64,000 nucleotides of DNA, from assembly GCA_921293015.1 (NCBI GenBank), contig OV121098.1, positions 14,297,016 to 14,361,015 of the forward strand, given 5' to 3'. Made by a program: the position numbers and the translations under genes. Below, piece after piece: positions 35,501 to 47,500 of the stretch (position 1 is the stretch's first letter; every line of letters begins with the position of its first letter). The notes below the pieces were generated by a model. That model was not told where the DNA came from, searched no databases, and worked only from the letters and a program-made list of their open reading frames with translations. The DNA is from Phorcus lineatus. Lineage: Eukaryota > Mollusca > Gastropoda > Trochida > Trochidae.

Positions 35501-38500
35501 TGGACGTGAGGCAACAAAGTTGACAATTCGACAAACTCACCTTTCCAGATCTTATCACGTACCGATTGCTTGATGTGAGCGTTGATGGCCTCCGCATCGA
35601 AACTGAGGGAATCCCCGCCGCTGTGATTGGTCGCGCCGACTGTGACGTCACTATGGGGGAATACCTCGCCGGGGACACTGTCAAAAGGCATACTAAAAGA
35701 ATTGCATGGATCATTATTACAAATTGGATTACTCCTCACCTCGCCTGTTGATAGCGTGGGTGGTCCTTCCACCTGATCCTGGGAAATGGACTTGTTGAGG
35801 ATAGCGAGTATACACCCCAACTGTTGAGAAATGCCGTCCATGCTGCTTTCGCTCGGCCCTGCATCGGTCGCACTCTCATTCGCTCTCATAGATCCACCTG
35901 TAGCTATTTCCGAACTCAACGTACCATCAATCAAAGAATTACAATCAATGTGTACCTGTGCCGATGGGGTTCGAGATTTAGATTTACTTTTTGTCTTACC
36001 GGTTTTCTGAGTGTTGTTAGTCCCCGATCTAGGTTGTTTGCCTGCTCCCGGTACTAGTCGATGATTCAATACTGCTTTGCGCTTGGGTGGCATATTGAAT
36101 AAAAGATCTATTAATTTGAAAAGAGATGAAAAGAGATGAAGGAAAGTATTTACTGCTAGAATGGCGGCGGGAAGAGGTGAAGTAATGATGACGTCATGTT
36201 ATGACGTAATTTTATAACGGGGGCTTTAGCTTTGTTGCGTATGCGGAGATGGAAGCGGAAGTAAAATAATATACACAAGGAGTTGGTATCCCTGTCATAA
36301 AGGCATTTAGCTTTTAGAACTAAATGCTAATATATGACAAATACTGGTTTTCCATGAAAATCTAAAAACAGCCTTATAAATGCACATAGGTGTAGATATC
36401 ACGTCAAATATACATGGATACATGGAACCTAACAAAAATTGTGAACTCCTAACTGCCCTCCTGGCTGTTTTAGATTAGTCTTCAAAATTACGATTGACTA
36501 TTTGATACGTGCCACTGTCCGGTTTTCGATCATAATTGTGACGTTCTACCTTCATTTTGTCACTGTAAAAAAAACCAATAAGCTTTAAAATGTGTCTTTT
36601 TGGAAACAGTCGATACTTCGCAATCAAATTACACCATTGATTAAGTTTAAAAGCATATATGACTCCAACAAATCACAGAGTGGCTCTTTCAAGGGGACTT
36701 TTGGAGTCACTTATGTCAATGTTCATGAATGGTGTTATCTTATCTTTAAGTAGTGTTTTTTTCAGAAATCAGATCGTAATCTTTTATCAGTTCAGTAAAG
36801 TGACAACAATCTTGTAAAAGTTGTAATTTTTTATGGAAAACCAGACAGTGGCACAATGATCCAAACGTAATTTTGGATACTTATTTACAGCAGATTTACA
36901 TGCATTACTAGTGTCAAGTAGGTCATTTAAGTAATATTCGTGTTAATTTGACACAGAATTTGGACCTTTTAACGTTTTATGGGGCCGTTTTCTGAATCTC
37001 ATTGGAAAAAAATAGATCATCATTTTGGCATTTTAGAGATAAATATGCAAGTTTATTAGGTATTTTGGCCCTAACAGAAGCCAGATGAAAATAAAAAAAC
37101 AAAATGTCCGTCCCTTTTAGGGTGTCCTCCAAAGGCTATAAATCACCTGCTGTCCTGTAAGCTATTATTCTATATGACATGATAAAGGTGTTAAGCATTG
37201 TCATGGGGAGTATTACCTTTTTTCATAAATTCCTTTGATGAAATAATGTAAGATTGTTTAAATGTTGAATTAAATGATGAAAAGAGATTTTATGAATGCT
37301 TTATGCACAATAAAAACACATGGCATTTTTTAACCAACAAAACATCATTCCTTTCGTTTGATATTAAATGTATCCTTAATGACACTGCAAACATGTGTCA
37401 AACATTATGATAAGTGAAGTTAAACCATGGAAATGGAATTTTAGCATAAGGATTAAAATCTTGATTATAAAAAATAACTTTGGAGAAAAAAACACGAAAC
37501 TGAAATCTTAAACAATTTTACGAGCATTTTTGACTAGAGTAATATCACAATGCATACCACTATCACAATAAAAACTTTTTATCTGTAATATGTGACGGAA
37601 CATTTGCAATCACCTGCAGTCAAGGTATTTAACAAAGCAACAAGTTAGGCTGTGGTCAGACCATTTTGAGAGGAATCTCCTCAATGGTACAAGTTAGAAT
37701 CCCGGTAGTAAATATTCTATAATGTTTATTCCTAGAAACATGGGCCTTTTTTTATCAGACTTGGGTTCTGCATAAAAATCCTATATTTTCACTTCAAGAC
37801 AGGTTTTGATTATGTTTTGACAAAAAACTGTACAGAAACCATTAAAATCATATGACCAAGCTAGCAACCCTGTAGTAAGCTACCTTCCCTGACGGTTACT
37901 ACGACGCCAGGGGTAGACAACTCTAATCTTTGAAATTCTCTTCCTCAGACAATGAAAACTTCACCACGCCTATCTCGACTGACCTCCTCCGACACAGTTG
38001 TGGTCATCCCTTCTACGATGTGGTGGTCAGCAATAAGACCCATGTCCTCGTCAAAGTGACCACAACATCACAAGCCAACAGTAGGAGCTTCAGGCTGGCT
38101 GTTTCAGCTGTCCCCAGTTGTAAGTACAAGATGATTGCTTATTGATGGATCCAGGAATTGTGAAAGGAGGGTTCGCCTAGTGAAAGGGTGCATTATTTTT
38201 TTAATTAACAAACATTTGTACATACAAATTTATATATTATTTTATTTCTGATAGTATAGTTTGATCATTACTTTCTCCAGATGATTAACTGTCAAAGTTT
38301 TTAATAATATTTGAATCAAATTTGCTCTGTGCCTTAGCAGCATGGCCTGTGAGAGGAACATGAGAATGATAGATGCTACTTTGTGTTTTTTCTCTGCAGA
38401 TACATCAACATGTAATGGATCAGGGGAGATACACAACATCAGCCTCTCTCAGTACCCTGTGTACCTTGTGGTACCAATCTGGGAGTATCTACAATACAAA

Positions 38501-41500
38501 GTCAGGTGCGGTATTTGATACCAACTTGGAGGGTTCAGGAAGGGAGGTTGTGAGAGTGCCTAATAGTTCCCATCTGGGAATATCTACACATTCCAGTAAG
38601 GTATTCGATACCAACAGGTTCGGTGCGGGAATCGGTTTGGGAGAGGAACGTTATGGTACTTAATAGTACCCATCTGGGAATATCTACACATTCCAGTAAG
38701 ATATTCAATACCAACAGGTTGGGTGCGGGAATCGGTTTGGGAGAGGAACGTTATGGTACCTAATAGTACCCATCTGGGAATACACATTCTGGTAAGGTAT
38801 TCAATATCAACAGGTTGGGTTCAGGAAGGTGATTGGGACAGAAACCTTATAGTACCTTATAGTACCTATCTAGGAATATCTACACATTCTGGTAAGGTAT
38901 TCAATACCAACAGGTTGGGCCCAGGAAGGGAGGTTGTGAGAGAAACCTTATAGTACCTTATAGTACCCATTTGGGAATATCTACAATACTTATTCTGGTA
39001 AGGTATTCAATACCAACAGGTTGGGCCCAGGAAGGGAGGTTGTGAGAGAAACCTTATAGTACCTTATAGTACCCATTTGGGAATATCTACACATTCTGGT
39101 AAGGTATTCAATACCAACAGGTAGGGTTCAGGAAGGGAGGCTGTGAGAGAAACCTTATAGTACCTTATAGTACCCATTTGGGAATATCTACAATACTTAT
39201 TCCGGTAAGGTATTCAATACCAACAGGTTGGGTTCAGGAAGGTTTTTTTGGGGGGGGGGGGGGAGGGGTTTGGGGTAGGAAATAAAGAAGGGATTGAGGA
39301 GGGTGAGGGATTCTGAGATGAAAATTTAATGTTGAAAGAAAATGAGTTTGTGCTTTTGGCTCCATGAATATCAGGGAAATGCAGGAGCTACTCTGATACA
39401 AATACGCTGATGTAGCAGGATGGTTTGAGTCCTGTATATCCATTGTGTACCGTTACATCCTTGTGCTATCATAGAACAATATGGACTCACAAGACATAAT
39501 GTGATACATTCTCAGATGTTTTCTATATAGTCTAGTCAAGGGATTATCCGATTGAATGTGATTGATGTTATTAGGTTTAACCCTAAGAGTTCTAGTTTTG
39601 CTCTGACAAGAGATGATGACACACCAAACTGAATGAAGAAAAAAGCCTCTGATAAATTAAGATTTTGAATCTCGAAAGTCAATTTCTAAAAACTTTTATT
39701 GCTCAGAACCATATTTTAATGAGATTGATAACACACATTGCTATGTCATACAACTATAGAAGACAAAGGATAGATTTCTTTGTCATTTTACTAAATAACT
39801 TGAAAATATTGATAAGCAGGTTTATAGACGAATAAAAAATTAATTTAGAATGCAACTACAGATATCTGCATCATTATGATACAATCAGAACTTTTAGCCA
39901 GCATTTTTGTAATTAAAGGTTAAAGGTAGAATATATACTCTCTCGGTTTATGAAATAGGATTTCCTGGTAAGAGTTAGTAAATTTTTATTTTGTGTTTTT
40001 TTTGCAAAACACAAAACAGTGACATTGAACACATTGAACTTCAAAACCCATCTGAGGGTTTGGGGGGGGCAGTGTTTGGCTTCGACTCAGGAGGCCCATG
40101 GTTCGAATCCCGCCAGGGGCTCGGCAACTTTGTCTGCAGTAGAGAACTGTTTTACACGCAGTCCGGTTTGGGTGCAATGCTAGGTACACTGAAATTCAGC
40201 GCAGCACCGGTTCGCTAGTTCCAGCCGATGCTCGCAGGTTTCACCGCAATGCATAGCCACAATAGTGTTGCGGGCTTTCTCCCTGCAATAATACTATAAG
40301 TGAAATAATCTTGAAAGCGGTGTTCAACACCAAATCACCTCTCCTCACCTGAGGGTTTATTAAATCCTATTTTGATTGAGGTTTGTAAATGAATGTCTTT
40401 GAATTCCAAAAATCTCACAAACAAGTATCACATTTCAAAATTATATGTTATCATTGTACTTGGAAAGCTTTTAACAAAGTTGGGTAACTTAATTATACCC
40501 ATGACTTTCTTCTAAATAGATATGTTTAATAAATTATCAATTGAAGTCTCCATATGCTAATGTTTTGGTTGCAGTCCACTGGCCAAGTGTAAGTGGCATG
40601 TTACTACCGATCTGACTGGCTATCAGGTTACCATGGAGATGCTGCTTGACGCCAAAGTCAGTAATTGTGATGACAAGTCTCTGGACATTTATGATGGTCA
40701 GTCAAATAAATCTTTAGATAATTACATACCAGTATACATGGTGCAATATAATTATTGCAATGTTTTTAAAGGGGCTGATAGAGATGGTTTATTTGTTTAT
40801 GGTTTCTTAGCTCGTAAATATATTTGCTTCTGGTCTCTTCGGGATGAAAGGTTTTAAAGAACATATAAGCATGAAAAGTTGGAAATGTAGTCGAATAAAT
40901 ATATTCTAGGTTACTCAAATCATTTTCCCCACATAACCTCTGTTACATTTGGACTGTTTCTTGTGTCAACAATTGAAAAGCTCTGGAATGATACAAAATG
41001 AATTCCTTTCGGGGTAATAAAGTATTATTATTATTATCATTTTTATTATTATTATCATTATTATCTATTGTACTCTTGCAGGATCTGTAGCCTCCTCCAA
41101 GCGTGTGTTGTCTGAGTGTGGGGGGTTCGAGAGCGTGTCACGTGTGTCCAGTCCGGAGATATTGATTAATGCGAGCGTTAGGATGCAACACAGCTACTCT
41201 GCCGGACAGACCAAACTCTTCATCATGAAGCTCTATGCTCAGCAAACCTGTAAGTTTTTCTTCTGCGTTCTTTTATTATCTGATCTTGCTATGACTAATT
41301 ATAACCTTCAGGAACTCCTTTCACAAAGCGACCTTTACTAAGGTTAACCTTAACTCCCATTCTTTAGCATTTCACTAAGGTTACCTTAGTGACTTACGAT
41401 CACCTTTGGGCTTTGTGAAAGGAGACCCAGGTTCTTAATCCACCATACTAGTCCGGTCAAATTAGGGTTCAACCCACAACAAATTGCAACAGAAATAATT

Positions 41501-44500
41501 TTAACTATTTTGTGTACTCCAAACCCCCCTAAATAACATATAAAAAGTTTAGGATGATATATGTCGTGGAACATTGTGAAAAAAAAAGATGAAATTTATG
41601 AACCCATATGCTGTTTTAAGGCAAATTTAAAAAAATATTTTTTTTCATAAATGCTTTAAAAAGAGTTATTTATATATCAAAAGAAAGACAAAATCCTTGG
41701 CTTTTCACAAATGTAATTGTTTCTTAATTTACAGATTTCTTTTACTGTATTATTGCATTTTTGTTAAAAAAATCATGTTTTTAAAAAAAAAATGGAAAAA
41801 TTAAGAAACGTGTATTTTGCTTAAATGAAAAATGGGTTCACAGTCAACGTTAATTAATCAAAATCAAAATTAAATGGAAGATATTCATTTTCAAATGGAA
41901 AAGCAATTGGAGTTGTCACATTACACCATTTAAGAATAATTAATTGTGATAAGTTGTGTGTCAAGTACTGTCACGGCAGCCATCTACTATGGAGATAGGT
42001 AAATAGAGGTCTTGGACATGCCAGAATTTTCAACAAAATCATCCACTTCCATTATGAATTGGTGAGTACTGATAAAAAAGCACTTTGGACGGATTTAACT
42101 CTTTCCATGGAATGGGAATAATAGCAACTGTGACACCAGCAACCAGATATATTCGCCCTATTTCAAGACGAGACATCACACCTGAAGCTTTGACAAACTT
42201 GAGGTTCTAAAGACCACCACTCTCATCACCTGCAAACCTCAAGTATGAACAGTTACAGAATTTCAGACAACACAGAGTCAATTTATTTTCTTTGGAAATC
42301 TGTTTGGCTTTTAAAACCATCTCGACCTGGCTGGTCAGGTGTAATGCAAGTATTATTCCTACCAATGATTGATTTGAATCCAAGTGACTCAACATGTATC
42401 TATTCTACCCTGACATTTGTGACTGAACAGTCAAGACGATATGGGAAAATTCCTATCCTTACTTTTGATCAGCCACTTGGGTGGAAAGCAATGATGATTG
42501 TCAACAAATAACCATCTACTAGCAACTTGCACAGCATCATTGTTCGTTTCGATGGGCTGCGTACTGAAATGAGTTTCCTGGGATGTATAGGTCATCTAAT
42601 GGAAGGATCCAGTCTTAGACATGACCTTCTTGAAGTTGTATATGCAGAGAAGGCGGTTGAACTCATTCTGACAGGCAAAGTGATTGCAAGATCAACAAGA
42701 GCTCATTTGCTTGTCGATGCAAGTCTTAATTCACTCCTACTAGCCAAAGCTTATAACATCCCAGTAAATTGTGAGTCTACAGAACAGTCAGACTCTGATT
42801 CAACTCTTGAAGAGAAACCCCTTGCACAGACAGAAAATACAGACCTCCATACTATCAGTGTCCTTTTTGATGAACTATTATCAGATTCGACAACTCAAGA
42901 AGAACTGAATTCATCAGTAGCATTACAGAATGTGAGAAATAGCCTGGATCAGTTGAAGATTCCAATGGAAAAGTCAAGAACAGCAAAATTGGAATTGGGC
43001 TGGACTTTCAACTGACCTTGTTATAGAACAAGTCCTAATGAGAAGCATGAAGACAGTTGGTGGACTCACAAGGGGAACTGGAATTGACGAGACCCAGCAT
43101 CTTGTGTGGTTGTTGTCTATGCCTGCCTGAGCTGAAGTCAGCAGTGCTATGCAAGAAATGTCAAATGTGGAAACAAGGAGCAGCGAGCAACACATTGATC
43201 TCACAAAGGCAAGGGTTGAAAGAGATTCTAAAGATGAGAGAAAGATTATTAAATGTCTAATCGACAGAGATCCCTTTTGGATGACTCATCTTTCAGGAAC
43301 ATTGCAAATGGACTGATAGCTCATTTTTCTGTGAATGCTGATGATGCGGAAACATTGGATGGAAGATATTGAATGGCATGACAGGAACTGATGTTTCTGA
43401 CTACTTTTTCAAGAAATCAAAACAAGCAGTTACCATGAATTGTAAAGGCTTTTGACTGTTGCATAGGACACTCCTGAAAAGTTTCATTTGAGAGGAACTG
43501 GAGGCATTGCTTCAGCAACAGTCAAGTTCGACAGAAACAGATGTCAGCAGGAAATTAAAAAAAGAGCCGAAGTTTTGGAACATCAAGAGGTCAAAGAACA
43601 CTCTTGGCAAAGATACATGCCAGGATATATTGTTTCTTCATGCAGTGGCAAGCTGTGACACAAGCTCAAGACTGCATGGTATTGGAAAGGCTGTGCCTCT
43701 CAAGAAGTACAAGACCAACCCTAACTTCAGAGCAAGTGCGAGAACTTTTCATCAGGCTGCTACAGACGTATCCAAGGTACAAATTGTTGCAGCTGGAGAA
43801 AAGGCATTTCTTTGTCTTTATAATGCTGAGAGCGTAGACGATCTCAAGATAGTACGATACAGGCAGTTCATGGAAAAGGTTGTGTCTAGCATTAGACATG
43901 TGCATCCCCAAAGTCTACCACCAACATCAGCCGCAGCAAGACAGCATAGTTTGCGAGTGTCTTTGCAAGCTCAACAATGAAAAGGAATTGAAGGGATGAA
44001 TCCAGAAGACTCGGGTTGGAAAGTTTTTAATTCTCAATTGATTCCTAAGCTAACAGACCTTCCACCTACGCCGAAAGATCTTCTACAAGTCATTTCCTGC
44101 AACTGTAAAACTGCAATGTGCAGCTCTATGAGGTGTTCATGTAAACGCCATGATCTCAAGTGTTCATCTATTTGCGGGAACTGTTGCGGTGTCTCATGTA
44201 TGAACTGCACAGCGGAAATCGAAGAATAAATCAGTGTATACTTTAAGTGGTTTTCCTAACAATCAAACTCTGATGTTTTTTATAACACTGGTTATCCACT
44301 AAATCCGAGTATGATAATTGTGTTTGAAACGACTATCTACTTCCCAGGAGGTTCATTGACTTTTTGCCAAAATGACTCTGGGTTTTGACTTTGCCATTTT
44401 TTTCTCTGCAGGTAATTTCTTCAACTCTAAAGGTTTTACAAACTTTCATATAAACATTTTAGTTATTAAAAATAGCTCTTTGAATGCTGCATGCAAATGA

Positions 44501-47500
44501 ATTCCATTTGTTATGTGGGTAATATATAAAGCTTAGCGCTAAGCTTGCCTTTAAACATACAATTGGTATGTTTTAATTCTTCCCCACCTGGAGTCCCCTT
44601 ATTCAATAAAATAAGTTGTACATGTTGTAAAGGACTGCATATGATAAAAATTACTCACTTTGAAAGATAATTTTCTTTGATGCCATTCATTTAGGTTGTC
44701 TTTTTCATCGGCTTCCAAAGGTTTTTACTCGCTTGAGTGAAAATGTTAACTCGGTGGAGTAAACTACTTCTTTATGATTATATCATTCATCAGATAATAT
44801 TTTGCATTGTATTTCTGTCATGTACATAAAGATGTCGTAATAAGCTTTCATTTAAGTGGTCACACAACCTGATATGAAAGAAAGTAAAATTTCGATATAT
44901 TTAAATTTTTTTCAAAAAATACTTTATTCCCATATAACTTTGACCAAAAATTTCAGAATATTCCCCTACTCTCATACTCCTAAACTTTTTATATGTTATA
45001 AAGGACTACTTAATTTGTCAAAAAACATCAGAATCATTTCTGTTGCAATTTGTGATGGGTTGGACTGTTTTTCACCCTAATTTGACCGGACTATACCTGT
45101 TACTAGTGGTGTACTGATTCATCAGAATTATTATTAATAATAATAATAATAATAATAATAGTATTAATACTTTATTGCCTGATAAAGGAATTCTTATTAC
45201 AAACAGTGACGCAACATATAACAGTTAAGACATATAAACAAGGCATAGACATATAAACAAACAAACCTTATAAATACTAAATACAGATTCAATACAGATT
45301 GTTTGTAAGTTGCTGGAGGCATAATAATCTATATAATATTAATTTTGTTTCGAAAAAAAACTTTACAAGTCGACAATTTCAAAAAATTCTGTTTTAGATA
45401 CTACATTGGTATGACAAACAGAAAGTATATAAGATTTCTGATATTCTATCTGCAATTTCACAAACACTCTGATTTTATTAATTCCCTTCATGTTATGTTT
45501 ATGATTGCTTCCTAGCTAAGAAAAAAGACATTCCTTTCCTATGTCCTATCTCTTATGCCGTAGAGAATCGGAAATAGGTATTGTATCAATTTTTCATATC
45601 GCAAAGATAATCGTCTCGCAGATTCCTTGGCAGTATTTCCATGTTATAACTTCTTTCCAAATAAACCTAGAATCGGGATTTATTGTCTCACCACTACTAG
45701 GCCATGATACATAGAGAATCTCACCCAAGTATGTCTTCTGATATCAAATATATCAACACGAGTTGAAAAAAGTTACAAATATCCGTGGTTTGCCGAGCTT
45801 TGTGATGTCATTACTTGATGATGTAAAACAATTGTGATGTCATGAACTTGACTGTAATAGGGCATTATTCAAAATCTACCGTCTAAACGATATCTCCCAT
45901 ATCTCCTATGGAACACAGTTTTGGATGATACAATGTGCTATCTGCATCCTGTTCTTTCCCCTGCTCATGACATTAGGAAACAAGTGTTCCTATGTTACAA
46001 ATTTACGTCCCTTGTTTGTTTCGAGGGTACGATAGCATAGTGGTTAATGTGTTCAGCTTCTGATCAAGAGGTCTGAGGTTTGAACCCAACCAGGGACTCA
46101 GCAGCTTTATCTGCAGCAGAGAGTTTTCTCTCTCTCTTCATAGGTGCAATGCTACACTGAATTTCAGTGATGACGATGATGATGATACTTTTTTCATCTT
46201 GTGATGATGATGATGACGATGATGATGATACTTTTTTCATCTTGTGATGATGATGATGATGATGGTGATGATGATACTTTTTTCATCTATATGATGATGA
46301 TGATTATAATGATGATGATAATAATAAAGAAAACAAGAACACTTTATTTATACACTAATATATAAATGGCAGATGAAAACAGTATCTGTATTTATCTATG
46401 TTCTTGCTTATCTAAACTGCCAGATATCTTTCGGTGAATGATTATTTGATTAACTACAGGTGAAGGAGGAATGAGAACCCTGGTAGCAGCGCAGGTCAAG
46501 TCGTACGCAGTCTTCGATCACACGCAGTGAGGTTTTTTTTATTTCTTGTCATTTTTCAACATCTAACAATCTAAAAAGATTCAAATTCATGTCTACAAAA
46601 TGATATGAACCATTGCAGACTATTACAAGAGTGACAGCGTTCCAAGGAATACAATTTTTAAAAAATTTGCTACAGCCTGTTTCCAACTTACTTCATCAGT
46701 GGCTTTCCTGTCCACAATGGTCTGAAAGCACCCTCGTAGCTCACACATTCTAACGTAATCTCAACTAGCCAATCACAATGACTCCAGCAAAAGTCTTCAG
46801 TTTGATTTGATTGGTCGGCTAATGACTAGGTTTTGTCTGCGCTAAACTGGTGTCAGCATGTGCGTGCAAAGAGGCTGCTTTCAGACCGTTGTGGAGAAGA
46901 AAGCCCCTGATAGAATAGGTTTGAATCCCGCTAGTCTTCATTCAAAAACTTTTATCCTACCTCATGTAAGAATGCCGATCTCTGATTGGTCCACGTGACC
47001 CTAAACAAATATCCATATACACCTTCACCGAGGGATGATAAATCCCTTATACCATGTTACATGAGTAAAGCATGCTTCCACGTCAATCAATCAAAGTCAT
47101 GTGCTCAGGTCATTTCTGTTTGTCTTTGTAATAATACATTAAGACATTCAGTAAGATAAATTTGTTATAATATTCCGTCAAGGGTGACATTGGGATATAT
47201 TATTCCCTTGAAAGGTTTTATGCAACTTGCGTTCCGCTCGTTTCATAAAAACTTTCGCGGGAATGATATAACCCTATGTCACCTTTGACGGAATGTTATT
47301 ACTTGTATTATTCCTTGGAACATGGTCGATTTTAATCAGACTGTAACAAGAGGAAGTGTATGAAATATGACCCTAGCCTGTGATCCAGAGATTTCTTTAC
47401 AAATCACTCTGTTAATCATAGGTTTTTAATTTATTTCAAATTTATTATGTTCAAGGTTGTTCATGTTTACAATAACTGAAATATTGTTGAAAACATGTTG

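Larger units (their letters stand above)
30551..36330 (-). mobile_element. Ngaro-type tyrosine-recombinase retrotransposon, probably complete
   Basis: Split direct repeats in the Ngaro/PAT arrangement. One pair is 30551-30919 and 31263-31631 (369 bp, no difference seen by eye). The other is 31058-31259 and 36128-36329 (202 bp, one difference seen, CACG versus CATG). Read on the minus strand: repeat, gag, RT/RNase H, recombinase, hydrolase, then repeat-repeat-repeat. All four frames are open. It lies antisense in gene 2 intron 5. Near-identical repeats imply a young, possibly active copy. Confidence 0.9.
30426..36689. mobile_element. Foldback MITE family M1, copy 3b, interrupted by the Ngaro element
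   Basis: Begins with CAGCCACTCCGTG near 30428 and resumes after the Ngaro element at about 36331 (TGACAAATACTGGTTTTCCA), ending AAATCACAGAGTGGCTCTTT. The host parts match copy 1 in order, so the Ngaro element inserted into it. Confidence 0.7.
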
